Assembly (NCBI GenBank): GCA_002376235.1
Contig: DFNX01000017.1
Location: 62,001 to 126,000, forward strand
Length of the DNA: 64,000 nt
Source of the DNA: Neorhizobium sp. UBA3556
GTDB lineage: Bacteria; Pseudomonadota; Alphaproteobacteria; Rhizobiales; Rhizobiaceae
Direction: 5' to 3'
Shown: positions 7,138 through 15,957 of the stretch, in pieces
Layout of the letters: every line of letters starts with the position of its first letter
Numbering within the stretch: the first letter of the stretch is position 1
Notes under the pieces: generated by a model
Databases searched by the model: none
Seen by the model: the letters and a program-made list of their open reading frames with translations, nothing else
Told to the model about the DNA's origin: nothing
Position numbers and translations under genes: made by a program

Positions 7138-8640
7138 ATGAGAAAACTTTTTGGTTGCGCGACGGCTGTCATGCTGGTGTTGGGAGCGGCGCCCGCTCTG
7201 GCAGGGCCTGATGACAATTCGCTTGTCTGGGCGTCCGACAGCATGCCTTCCAGCATCGACTTCTATACGCATACGATCCGCGAAGGCATCGTGCTCGGGC
7301 ACCATCTCTGGGACACGCTGATCTATCGCAATAACAAGACCAATGAGATCGAGCCGCATCTGGCGGAGTCGTTCAAGTGGATTGATGACACAACGCTCGA
7401 ATTCAAGCTGCGCCATGGCATCAAGTTCCATGACGGCAGCGATTTCACCGCCGACGACGTTGTCGGCACGGTTGAATATGTCACGACCCACACGACCGTT
7501 CAGCCGATCTTCTTCCTTGAAGGTGCCGAAAAGATCGACGACTACACCGTACGCCTGAAGACCAAGGGCGTGTTCCCGGCCGTCCTCGAATATCTTGCCA
7601 ATGTCGTGCCGATCTTTCCGTCCGACTATTATGCAAAAGTCGGCCCGGATGGCATGTCGCGCAAGCCGATCGGCACCGGTCCTTATCGTGTCACCGAGAC
7701 TACCCCGGGTGAAAGCATCAAGATGGAAGCGTTTCCGGATTATTTCGGCGGCGTAAAGGGCAAGCCACCGATCGAGAAGCTGGAATTCCGCCGGGTAGCC
7801 GAATTCAATACCCAGGCAATCGAATTGATGACCGGCAACCTCGACTGGATCTGGCGCGTCCCGCCGGATGCGGTAAAGCAGTTCGAAGGCCAGTCCCAGC
7901 TGAAGATCGAATCCGGCGACACGCTGCGTATTGGCTTCATCGGCCTTGATGCGGCCGGCCGAACCGGTGACGGTCCACTCAAGAAGCTGGAAGTTCGTCG
8001 CGCTATCAACCACGCGATCAACCGCGACGGCATTCGTGAGGCGCTCATCGGCCCCGGTTCGAAGACCATCAACGCGACCTGCGCTCCGCCGCAGTTCGGC
8101 TGCATCGACAAGGACGCCACCGTCTACGATTATGACCCTGCAAAGGCGAAGAAGATGCTCGCCGATGCCGGTTATGCGAACGGCTTCTCCATCGATTTCT
8201 ACGGATATCGCGATCGCCCGATCGTCGAAGCCATCATCGGCGATCTGGCAAATGTCGGCATCACCGCAAAGCTCACCATGCTTCAGGCGTCGGCCATTGC
8301 ACAGGCGAGAACCGAAGGGCGCACACCGATCTGGTTCCAGGCTTGGGGCTCGTCGTCCATTCTGGATGCAAGTGCAGGTCCGGGATACTGGTTCGACGGA
8401 TCGAGCGTGGACTATGCGCGAGACAAGGAAACGACGGCGCTCCTCAACGAGGGCAACACGACAGTCGATCCGGAAGCCCGCAAGGTGGCCTATGCCAAGG
8501 CCATGGCACGCATTTCGGATCAGGCCTTTACTGTTCCGATTTTTACCTACTCGCTCAACTACGTCTACAACACCAAGCTGAACTTCACGCCGGTGCCGGA
8601 CGAAACTCCACGCTTTTTTGAAGCGAGCTGGAACAAGTGA
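7138..8640 (+). CDS. Peptide-type ABC transporter, periplasmic substrate-binding protein
   Basis: A family 5 solute-binding protein (DppA/OppA class) of 500 aa. A signal peptide ends near Ala-Leu-Ala 20-22. Typical blocks are H-L-W-D-T-L-I-Y at about 57-64, K-F-H-D-G-S-D-F near 98-105 and G-T-G-P-Y near 179-183. It captures the substrate in the periplasm for the two permeases encoded next. AGGGG precedes ATG 7138. As first gene of the operon it is separated from the permeases by a strong hairpin. Di/oligopeptides are the default guess; the M20 peptidase in the operon supports an amide- or peptide-like substrate. Confidence 0.92.
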   Translation: MRKLFGCATAVMLVLGAAPALAGPDDNSLVWASDSMPSSIDFYTHTIREGIVLGHHLWDTLIYRNNKTNEIEPHLAESFKWIDDTTLEFKLRHGIKFHDGSDFTADDVVGTVEYVTTHTTVQPIFFLEGAEKIDDYTVRLKTKGVFPAVLEYLANVVPIFPSDYYAKVGPDGMSRKPIGTGPYRVTETTPGESIKMEAFPDYFGGVKGKPPIEKLEFRRVAEFNTQAIELMTGNLDWIWRVPPDAVKQFEGQSQLKIESGDTLRIGFIGLDAAGRTGDGPLKKLEVRRAINHAINRDGIREALIGPGSKTINATCAPPQFGCIDKDATVYDYDPAKAKKMLADAGYANGFSIDFYGYRDRPIVEAIIGDLANVGITAKLTMLQASAIAQARTEGRTPIWFQAWGSSSILDASAGPGYWFDGSSVDYARDKETTALLNEGNTTVDPEARKVAYAKAMARISDQAFTVPIFTYSLNYVYNTKLNFTPVPDETPRFFEASWNK

Positions 8641-8647
8641 TTGCTTC

Positions 8648-8673
8648 GTCCCGCGCCGCCAGTGGCGCGGGAC
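8648..8673 (+). promoter_or_regulatory. 10-bp GC-rich hairpin after the binding-protein gene
   Basis: GTCCCGCGCC at 8648-8657 pairs perfectly with GGCGCGGGAC at 8664-8673 across a 6-nt loop, 8 nt after the stop codon and 20 nt before the permease start. No T-run follows. Such a structure would shield upstream mRNA from 3' exonucleases and reduce transcription of the permease genes. Confidence 0.6.
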
Positions 8674-8693
8674 CCTCCAATATTCGGTGAGAC

Positions 8694-9611
8694 ATGCTGC
8701 GCTACTTGATGCAGCGGATCGGTCTTGCGCTGCTTGTCTGCGTGGCCGTTTCGCTTCTGGCCTTTATTCTATTGAACGCTTCGGGGGACGTCGCGATTTC
8801 GATCGCTGGCGAAGAAGCAACCGCTGCCCAGATCGATGCTATCCGCGAGCAGATGGGCCTCAACCGGCCGTTGATCATTCGATACGGTGAGTGGCTGGGC
8901 AATGCCATTCAGGGGGATTTCGGTAACTCGCTGTTCTTTCGCCAGCCGGTCGGAGAACTGATCGCGGATCGACTGCCGAAGACGATGACGCTTGCCGTCA
9001 TGTCGCTGGCGGTCATGTTGCTTCTGTCCGTTCCGCTGGGTGTCGTCGCAGCGCTAAGGCCCAACAGCCTGATCGATCGGGCGGCTCTTCTGATCGCCGT
9101 GCTTGGGCAGGCAATGCCGAACTTCTGGTTCGCCCTCGTGCTGATCGTGATCTTTTCACTCACTCTCGGGATCATGCCGCCATCGGGATCCGCGACCTTG
9201 AAGCACTACGTGCTGCCGGCGATTGCGCTCGGCTATTACTCTACGCCGCCGATGATGCGCCTGATCCGCCAAGGCATGATCGAGGCGCTGTCATCGGACT
9301 ACATCCGGACGGCACAGGCCAAGGGCATCGGCGCGACGAAGATCGTTTTCAAACATGCGCTGCGTAACGCCGTCATCCCGGTTGTTTCACTCTCGGCGGT
9401 CCAGTTCGGCAACATGCTCGGCGGGTCTGTGGTCATCGAAGCCGTGTTCGGCATCAACGGACTGGGTTTCCTCGCCTGGGAATCGATTTCCCGTATGGAC
9501 CTGCCGGTCGTTCAGGCCGTGCTGCTGATCGTGGCCATCTTTTACATCGTCATCGTCCTTCTGGCCGATTTCATCAATGCCTGGCTTGATCCGAGGATAC
9601 GCATTCAATGA
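8694..9611 (+). CDS. Peptide-type ABC transporter, permease (DppB class)
   Basis: An inner-membrane permease of 305 aa with about six transmembrane helices; the first is at about 9-30. The cytoplasmic coupling loop has the expected form, Y-I-R-T-A-Q-A-K-G-I-G, near 203-213, and contacts the ATPase. It starts at ATG 8694 after GGTGAG. The stop overlaps the start of the next permease by 4 bp (ATGA). It forms the membrane channel with the DppC-class partner at 9608. Confidence 0.93.
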   Translation: MLRYLMQRIGLALLVCVAVSLLAFILLNASGDVAISIAGEEATAAQIDAIREQMGLNRPLIIRYGEWLGNAIQGDFGNSLFFRQPVGELIADRLPKTMTLAVMSLAVMLLLSVPLGVVAALRPNSLIDRAALLIAVLGQAMPNFWFALVLIVIFSLTLGIMPPSGSATLKHYVLPAIALGYYSTPPMMRLIRQGMIEALSSDYIRTAQAKGIGATKIVFKHALRNAVIPVVSLSAVQFGNMLGGSVVIEAVFGINGLGFLAWESISRMDLPVVQAVLLIVAIFYIVIVLLADFINAWLDPRIRIQ

Positions 9612-10501
9612 CCAGCCTCGACCTCTCACTGCCCAAGGCGGGCACCATACGACGCAAGGGATTTTTCGCGCGTGCGATGGCAAATCCCGGTTTTCTGTTC
9701 GGTGCCATCCTCCTGGGGCTGATCGTGACCATGGCTATCTTGGCACCGCTCATTGCTCCCTATGATCCGCTCGCGCAGAACATGCTCAGGCGAACCGTCT
9801 CGCCCTTCTGGATGTCGGATGGCAACTGGGCCCATCCCCTTGGAACCGACGGGCTTGGCCGCGATTATCTGAGCCGCATCATCTACGGTGCGCGGATCTC
9901 GCTGCTGATCGGCATATTCACGGTGATCTGCTCGGGGATCATCGGAACGGTGATGGGCGTGCTCGCAGGCTATTTCGGCGGCAAGGTCGATCTGGCGATC
10001 AATTTCCTAATCATGACGCGGCTGACACTGCCCGTTGTGATGGTGGCGCTCGCAGTTGTCGCGCTGTTCGGCGGGTCGCTGATGGTCGTGGTGCTGGTCT
10101 TGGGCTTGCTGCTGTGGGACCGGTTCGCCGTCGTCATGCGCTCGGCGGTCATGCAGATCCGTAACCAGGAATATATCCAGGCAGCGCAGTCGATGGGCTA
10201 CTCCACACCCAAGCTTCTGTTCAGGGAGCTCCTGCCGAATATCTTCGATAGGCTTGCCGTTATAGCCACGTTCGAGATGGCGCATGCGATCCTGCTGGAA
10301 GCGTCATTGTCCTTCCTCGGGCTTGGCGTTCAACCTCCGACGCCATCATGGGGCCTGATGGTGGCGGAGGGGCGTCAATATCTGCTGTTCGACAGCTGGC
10401 TTATCCTTATCCCGGGCGCAGCGATCTGCGCGCTGGTGCTGGCTATCAATATGATGGGCGACGGTCTGCGTGACGCGATGGCCCCCGACAAGAGAAACTG
10501 A
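9608..10501 (+). CDS. Peptide-type ABC transporter, permease (DppC class)
   Basis: The second permease, 297 aa. An N-terminal cytoplasmic tail is followed by a first helix near 31-53, then the D-P-L-A-Q-N segment and a G-T-D-G-L-G-R-D-Y motif near 77-87 that marks DppC proteins. The coupling loop Y-I-Q-A-A-Q-S-M-G lies near 189-197. The start overlaps the stop of the preceding permease, indicating translational coupling. The next gene begins 9 bp downstream. Confidence 0.93.
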   Translation: MTSLDLSLPKAGTIRRKGFFARAMANPGFLFGAILLGLIVTMAILAPLIAPYDPLAQNMLRRTVSPFWMSDGNWAHPLGTDGLGRDYLSRIIYGARISLLIGIFTVICSGIIGTVMGVLAGYFGGKVDLAINFLIMTRLTLPVVMVALAVVALFGGSLMVVVLVLGLLLWDRFAVVMRSAVMQIRNQEYIQAAQSMGYSTPKLLFRELLPNIFDRLAVIATFEMAHAILLEASLSFLGLGVQPPTPSWGLMVAEGRQYLLFDSWLILIPGAAICALVLAINMMGDGLRDAMAPDKRN

Positions 10502-10510
10502 GAGATCCAC

Positions 10511-11899
10511 ATGACCCGTTCAAATGTAATTGCTGCCGCCGGTGACTATGTAAACGATGGCGCATTTCTCGCAGACCTGCAGGCACGCCTCTCTATCCCA
10601 TCGGAGAGCCCGCGTGACGACAGCGGTCCTGACCATCTCCGCTATCTGAACGAACAGATGCGGCCCCTGCTCGAAGGCATGGGTTTCCGCTGTGAAATTC
10701 TGCCGAACCCCAAGCTCGCCCGTATTCCGGCATTGTTCGCCGAAAGAATTGAGGACCCGGCTTTGCCGACAATCCTCACCTACGGGCACGGTGACGTTCT
10801 CTGGGGCATGGAAGGGGACTGGAAGGAAGGGCGCAGTCCATGGGATGCGACGCTTGCCGGTGATCGTATCTACGGTCGGGGAACTGTCGACAACAAGGGC
10901 CAGCACACGATCAATCTTGCCGCTCTCGGGCTTGTCCTGAAGGCGCGCGGCAACCTCGGTTTCAACGTCAAGGTTCTGATCGAGATGGGCGAGGAAAGTG
11001 GCTCGCCGGGTCTCGCGGAGATTGCCGAGGAACACAAGGAACTCCTGAAGGCAGATGTGCTTATCGCTTCCGATGGCCCCCGCGTTTCGACACATGTCCC
11101 GACCGTGTTTCTCGGTGCTCGCGGCGGCCACGGGTTTCATCTGATCTGCGATCTTCGCGAGGGCGCCCACCATTCCGGCAACTGGGGCGGACTTCTGCCG
11201 AATGCCGGCATCCGGCTGGCTCATGCGCTTGCAACGATAACGGATGCCAAGGGCCGCATCGCTATCCGCGAATGGACGCCGGGCAAAATTCCGGAAAATG
11301 TTCACGCGGCCTTGAAGAAGATCGAGCTGGAACTCGGACCCGATGATCCGCAGATCGACCCGGCATGGGGCGAGCCGGATCTGGTCGGCGCGGAGCAGGT
11401 CTACGGATGGTGCAATTTCGAAGTGCTGGCCTATACCTGCGGCCGTCCGGAAGCACCGGTGAACGCCATACCGGGGTCGGCGAAAGCAACCTGCCAGCTG
11501 CGTTACGTCGTCGGCGTCGATCGCGAGCGGATACTGCCGGCGCTGCGCGAGCATCTTGACGCGCACGGCTTCCAGGATATCCGGATCGAGCCGATGGACC
11601 GCGGCTTTTTCCGTGCGACACGCACGGACCCGGACAACGCCTGGACACGTCTCGCCGTCGCGTCGATTACCGAAACGACCGGTAGGGAGCCGGCCTTGCA
11701 GCCGAATTTCGGCGGTTCACTGCCAAACGAGGTGTTTGCCGAAACGCTCGGCCTGCCGACGATCTGGATCCCGCATTCGCATCCGTCCTGCTCGCAGCAC
11801 GCACCGGATGAGCACATGATGGTCAGCGTCGCGAAAGAGGCTACCGAGATCATGGCAGGTCTCTTCTGGGATATCGGTGAAGGGAAGTTGCAGCGATGA
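10511..11899 (+). CDS. M20-family metallopeptidase in a transporter operon
   Basis: A zinc-dependent cytoplasmic peptidase or amidohydrolase of 462 aa. Metal and catalytic residues sit in expected places: H-G-D near 93-95, G-T-V-D-N-K-G near 119-125, M-G-E-E-S-G near 157-162 and a late S-H-P-S near 425-428. A dimerisation domain is inserted at about 200-330. Lying between permease and ATPase genes, with a 4-bp overlap to the latter, it probably hydrolyses the imported compound. M20 enzymes also include carbamoylases and deacylases, so peptide cleavage is likely but not certain. Confidence 0.88.
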   Translation: MTRSNVIAAAGDYVNDGAFLADLQARLSIPSESPRDDSGPDHLRYLNEQMRPLLEGMGFRCEILPNPKLARIPALFAERIEDPALPTILTYGHGDVLWGMEGDWKEGRSPWDATLAGDRIYGRGTVDNKGQHTINLAALGLVLKARGNLGFNVKVLIEMGEESGSPGLAEIAEEHKELLKADVLIASDGPRVSTHVPTVFLGARGGHGFHLICDLREGAHHSGNWGGLLPNAGIRLAHALATITDAKGRIAIREWTPGKIPENVHAALKKIELELGPDDPQIDPAWGEPDLVGAEQVYGWCNFEVLAYTCGRPEAPVNAIPGSAKATCQLRYVVGVDRERILPALREHLDAHGFQDIRIEPMDRGFFRATRTDPDNAWTRLAVASITETTGREPALQPNFGGSLPNEVFAETLGLPTIWIPHSHPSCSQHAPDEHMMVSVAKEATEIMAGLFWDIGEGKLQR

Positions 11900-13524
11900 C
11901 AGGGCCTCTCCTTTCTGTTCGCGACCTGACTGTGGATCTGCCCGCAAGCGGTGACCGCTCCCATGCAGTCAGCGGGCTATCCTTCGACATATATCCAAAC
12001 GAGATCGTCTGCGTGGTTGGGGAAAGCGGCTCTGGAAAGTCGGTAACGGCCTTCACCGCAATGGGGCTGTTGCCGAAAGCGCTGAAGGTAGCCGGCGGCG
12101 AGATGCTGTTTGGGGGGCAGGATCTTTTGAAGATGTCACGCCGCGAGCATGCAGGCCTGCGCGGCAAGCGCATCTCGATGGTATTTCAGGAACCCATGAC
12201 GGCCCTCAATCCGTGTTTTACCGTCGGCGACCAGATCGAGGAGATCTTCCACACCCATACGAAGCTCTCTAGCGCCGAATGCAAGGCGCGGACGATGGCG
12301 CTTTTGCAAGAGGTGCGGCTACCTGACCCGCCACGGGTCTATGCGAGCTATCCGCATCAGCTTTCAGGCGGTCAACGCCAGCGCATCGTCATCGCCATCG
12401 CGCTGGCGATGGACCCCAAGCTCTTGATTGCGGATGAACCGACAACTGCGCTGGATGTAACGACCCAGGCGCAGATCCTGTCGCTGTTCAAGACGCTGAA
12501 GACGACCCACAATGCAGGTATCCTGTTCGTCACCCATGATTTCGATGTGGTGGCGGAGATCGCCGATCGTGTGGTCGTCATGCAGAAAGGTATCGTGGTC
12601 GAGCAGGGGACGGCGGACGAAGTCCTGAATAAACCGCAGCACCCCTATACGCGCCAGTTGATCGCTGCCGTGCCACGCAAGCGGGAAGGGGCGGCTCCTC
12701 CTCTACAGGAGGAGATCGCACTGCAGGTGAAGGGTCTGAGCAAGACTTTCCATTTGGGGCGCACGTTGACGCGCAAGGCACGGACAGTTCACGCGCTTCA
12801 CCCGACGGATTTCACTGTCCGTAAAGGCGAAACCCTTGGTATCGTGGGTGAAAGCGGCAGCGGCAAGACCACCCTGGTCCGTTGCCTGATCCGGCTTCTC
12901 GATCCCGACGAAGGCGAAATCTGGATCGGTGATCGCAATTTCGCGAAGGGGTCACGCGAAAGCCTTCGCGCCGCCCGCAAGGACATCCAGATCGTCTTCC
13001 AGGACCCGTACGGATCCCTCAATCCCCGCCGCTCGATCGGTGAGCAACTGATCGGGGCGCCGATGAATTTCGGCGTGTCGCGAGATGTCGCATGGGAGCG
13101 GGCCAAGCGGCTGATGAAGATCGTCCGTTTGGAAGAAGAGGCGCTCTATCGCTATCCGTCGCAATTCTCTGGTGGCCAGCGCCAGCGCATCTGTATCGCG
13201 CGGGCCCTTATGGTCGAGCCGAAGGTGCTGATCGCGGACGAGGCGGTTTCGGCTCTCGACGTATCGGTCCAGAAAGAAGTCCTCCAGCTTCTTGCCGATA
13301 TCAAACGGGATATGGGGCTGACCATCCTCTTCATCACACATGACCTCCGCGTTGCATCACAAATCTGCGACAATCTGATTGTGATGAGCCATGGCAAGAT
13401 CGTCGAACGGGGCACGGTTGATCAGGTCTTCGGCGATGCCCAGGATGCCTACACACGCCAGCTTTTGTCGGCCATGCCTGGCCGCGGCTGGGAGGTGCCT
13501 GATCTAGACGCGTTATCGGCATGA
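11896..13524 (+). CDS. Peptide-type ABC transporter, fused dual ATPase (DppD-DppF class)
   Basis: One 542-aa chain carries both ATPase subunits of the importer. In the first half a Walker A, G-E-S-G-S-G-K, spans 42-48, and the signature S-G-G-Q-R-Q-R follows near 155-161. The second half repeats these, with Walker A near 317 and a second signature near 425. Each half ends in the short extension typical of oligopeptide ATPases. The start overlaps the peptidase stop. It powers the 8694/9608 permease pair and closes the operon. Confidence 0.94.
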   Translation: MTGPLLSVRDLTVDLPASGDRSHAVSGLSFDIYPNEIVCVVGESGSGKSVTAFTAMGLLPKALKVAGGEMLFGGQDLLKMSRREHAGLRGKRISMVFQEPMTALNPCFTVGDQIEEIFHTHTKLSSAECKARTMALLQEVRLPDPPRVYASYPHQLSGGQRQRIVIAIALAMDPKLLIADEPTTALDVTTQAQILSLFKTLKTTHNAGILFVTHDFDVVAEIADRVVVMQKGIVVEQGTADEVLNKPQHPYTRQLIAAVPRKREGAAPPLQEEIALQVKGLSKTFHLGRTLTRKARTVHALHPTDFTVRKGETLGIVGESGSGKTTLVRCLIRLLDPDEGEIWIGDRNFAKGSRESLRAARKDIQIVFQDPYGSLNPRRSIGEQLIGAPMNFGVSRDVAWERAKRLMKIVRLEEEALYRYPSQFSGGQRQRICIARALMVEPKVLIADEAVSALDVSVQKEVLQLLADIKRDMGLTILFITHDLRVASQICDNLIVMSHGKIVERGTVDQVFGDAQDAYTRQLLSAMPGRGWEVPDLDALSA

Positions 13525-13988
13525 GGTCTTGTGCCAGATAAAATGGTGCCGGCTGACACCTCATGCTGGCATGGGTTCTGCAAAGCAGCGGTTACCCATA
13601 CTGACGCAAGTGTCATTTATGAGAACAGGGCAGGCCAGACGTGCCCGGGCAAAGATGTCCCATCTTCGGGCCCCTGGTCTCTTCTTTCCGGAGTCCCGTT
13701 GCGATGAAGAAGCCGTGTGAGGCGTGCATGGCAAGCGCGCCCGATGGCGAACCGGGGCTTTCTGTCCTTTTCCGATTGTCGATAGTGCCACAGCGACTGT
13801 TGCCTACCCTATTTGTCGGGTCGGATCAGGTCGAGCACAGTTTCGTCAAAAAAGTATCAGTTAATTTTTTGCCATGATGTAGATAGCCCGGAAAATCAGT
13901 GGTTATGATCTTGGCAATGGTCAAATTTGCAAAGCGGAGGTTTGCGGATTTTTGCCACTGATATGTGCGCTCGGTAGGAGGAGACGCT
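13525..13988. other. 464-bp gap with an imperfect hairpin and the araC-type promoter region
   Basis: No gene is convincing here. An imperfect stem-loop spans 13643-13671 (GCCCG, a 4-nt bulge, AAGATG, a 3-nt loop, CATCTT, CGGGC). It might end the peptide operon, but it has no T-run. The last 150 bp are A/T-rich and should hold the promoter of the AraC-type gene at 13989. The word tttgc recurs there at about 13924 and 13940, a direct-repeat arrangement possible for an AraC-type site but too short to be sure. Confidence 0.35.
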
Positions 13989-14873
13989 GTGCAACCCGAT
14001 CTGGAACTGGTCCATATCCGCAAAGGCGAAACCTTCGCCGCGTGGACCCATGGCTATCCGTTTCGGACGGTCCGCTGGCACTATCATCCCGAATATGAAA
14101 TCCATCTTGTCGTTGCGACCTCCGGTCGTTTTTACATCGGCGATCACATCGGCCGGTTCGAGCCGGGCCAGTTGATAGTGACAGGGCCAAACCTGCCGCA
14201 AAACTGGATTTCCGACATCGAGCCCGATGAAATCGTTCCGGCACGGTCGCTCGTCATTCAGTTCCCGCAGAAATTCATCGACGACAGTATTGCCGGCATG
14301 GCGGAGATGGAGGCGATCGCTCCTTTGCTTGAGCGCAGCCATCGTGGGCTCCTTTTCGACAATGCAACCAGCAACACGATACGGCCGCTGATCGAGCGAT
14401 TGATCGAAACGCGTGGGCTGATGCGTCTCGCGCTTTTCTGGGAGATTCTCGATGTCCTGGCGAAAGCCCCGGAACCGGAAGTCCTGGCAAGCCTGAGTTA
14501 CGAACTCGACCTGTCAAACATCAACGAGAGCGGTATCAACCGCGCGATCGCGCACTTACGTGAACATCTGACCGACGACATCGATGAGCGTGATCTGGCC
14601 GATCTGGTCGGCCACAGTCCAAGTTCGTTTTCGCGGGCTTTCAAGCGCCATACCGGTACGACGCTGGTGCGCTACAAAAACCAGTTGCGCGTCGATCTCG
14701 CCTGCCTGGCACTGTTGACGCGTCCGGAGGTGAGAATTGCCGAGATCTGCTATGAAATAGGCTTCTCCAACCTTTCGAATTTCAACCGGCATTTCCAGAA
14801 GATGAAGGGAATGTCGCCCTCGCAATTCCGCGCGACTTTTGCGGCCAATGGAGCCTTTAAAGCCGCCGAGTAG
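13989..14873 (+). CDS. AraC-family transcriptional regulator
   Basis: A 294-aa regulator with an N-terminal cupin ligand domain (about 10-110, with H-Y-H-P-E-Y-E-I-H near 34-42) and two C-terminal helix-turn-helix units at about 185-285 (the second near I-A-E-I-C-Y-E-I-G-F-S-N-L-S-N-F-N-R-H-F). The start GTG 13989 was preferred over upstream ATG 13965 because TAGGAGGAG lies immediately before it. It is encoded in the same direction as, and 105 bp ahead of, the sugar/polyol ABC operon, which it most likely activates when the substrate is bound. Confidence 0.9.
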   Translation: MQPDLELVHIRKGETFAAWTHGYPFRTVRWHYHPEYEIHLVVATSGRFYIGDHIGRFEPGQLIVTGPNLPQNWISDIEPDEIVPARSLVIQFPQKFIDDSIAGMAEMEAIAPLLERSHRGLLFDNATSNTIRPLIERLIETRGLMRLALFWEILDVLAKAPEPEVLASLSYELDLSNINESGINRAIAHLREHLTDDIDERDLADLVGHSPSSFSRAFKRHTGTTLVRYKNQLRVDLACLALLTRPEVRIAEICYEIGFSNLSNFNRHFQKMKGMSPSQFRATFAANGAFKAAE

Positions 14874-14978
14874 GCCAGACAACTGAATACCCCGGCTCGG
14901 GGAAATAATTCGGGAAGCAGGGTGCTTGCCGGAAACGGGCAGGTGTTGCCTGCCGTCGTCCAAAGGGAGGAATATCGG

Positions 14979-15890
14979 ATGAAGAAGACATTGACCGCGC
15001 TGTCGATCGCCATTGCCACGCTTGCTGCGAGCTCGGCTCTCGCGCAAGACGCCAAGCTCAAGATCGGCATGACCTTTCAGGAAATGAACAATCCCTATTT
15101 CGTATCGATGAAGGAAGCACTGGACGAGGCAGCCAAGTCTCTGGGTGCGGAGGTCGTTGTTACCGATGCCGCCCATGACGTCGCCAAGCAGATCTCCGAC
15201 GTCGAAGACATGCTGCAGCAGAATATCGATATCCTGCTTCTCAACCCGACGGACTCCGCCGGTGTCGAGGCAGCCGTCAACGCCGCCAAGGCGCAGGATG
15301 TCATCGTCGTTGCCGTCGATGCAAATGCCAATGGCCCGGTAGACACTTTTGTCGGCTCCAAGAACAAGGATGCCGGTTACCAGTCGTGCAAGGCACTTGG
15401 TGAAGCGCTGAACGGCGAAGGTGAAGTCGCTATCCTCGACGGCATCCCGGTTGTTCCGATCCTGCAGCGTGTCGAAGGCTGCAAGGAAGCATTGGCCGAG
15501 TTCAAGGGCATCAAGCTGGTCGACACCCAGAACGGTCGCCAGGATCGCTCCGTCGCCCTCGGCGTCGTCGAGAATATGCTGCAGTCGCGCCCTAACCTGA
15601 AGGGGCTTTTTTCCGTCAATGACGGCGGAGCCATGGGTGCTCTTGCTGCCATCCAGGGGTCCGGCCGCGACGTGAAACTGACGTCGGTCGATGGTGCTCC
15701 GGAAGCGGTCAAGGCAATCGCCGACGGCACGCCTTTCATCCAGACCACTGCACAGTTCCCGCGCGATCAGGTGCGTGTTGGCCTCGCGATGGCGCTTGCC
15801 CAGAAGTGGGGCGCTCGCGTCGTGCCGAAGGAAGTGCCGATCGACGTCCGCCCGGTCACCAAGGAAAACGCTGCCGACTTTAGTTGGTAA
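14979..15890 (+). CDS. Sugar/polyol ABC transporter, periplasmic binding protein (RbsB class)
   Basis: A periplasmic-binding-protein family 4 member (ribose class) of 303 aa. A signal peptide ends near Ala-Leu-Ala 20-22. The mature part shows the typical M-N-N-P-Y-F near 35-40, a hinge-region D-G-I-P-V-V block near 156-161, and S-V-N-D-G-G-A-M-G-A near 213-222. ATG 14979 is preceded by AGGGAGG. The downstream genes (two dehydrogenases and a pentulose kinase) suggest a pentitol such as ribitol or arabitol. The ligand cannot be read from sequence. Confidence 0.92.
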   Translation: MKKTLTALSIAIATLAASSALAQDAKLKIGMTFQEMNNPYFVSMKEALDEAAKSLGAEVVVTDAAHDVAKQISDVEDMLQQNIDILLLNPTDSAGVEAAVNAAKAQDVIVVAVDANANGPVDTFVGSKNKDAGYQSCKALGEALNGEGEVAILDGIPVVPILQRVEGCKEALAEFKGIKLVDTQNGRQDRSVALGVVENMLQSRPNLKGLFSVNDGGAMGALAAIQGSGRDVKLTSVDGAPEAVKAIADGTPFIQTTAQFPRDQVRVGLAMALAQKWGARVVPKEVPIDVRPVTKENAADFSW

Positions 15891-15902
15891 GCGCCTCCCG
15901 AG

Positions 15903-15927
15903 CGCCCTCGCCACTATGGCGGGGGCG
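15903..15927 (+). promoter_or_regulatory. Hairpin with T-run between binding-protein and ATPase genes
   Basis: CGCCCTCGCC at 15903-15912 pairs with GGCGGGGGCG at 15918-15927 (one T-G wobble) around a 5-nt loop, and the sequence continues ACTTTTCC. It starts 12 nt after the stop and lies 30 nt before the ATPase ATG. It resembles a leaky intrinsic terminator that would favour the binding protein over the membrane subunits. Confidence 0.6.
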
Positions 15928-15957
15928 ACTTTTCCAATTCGAGCATGGGAGGGACCG

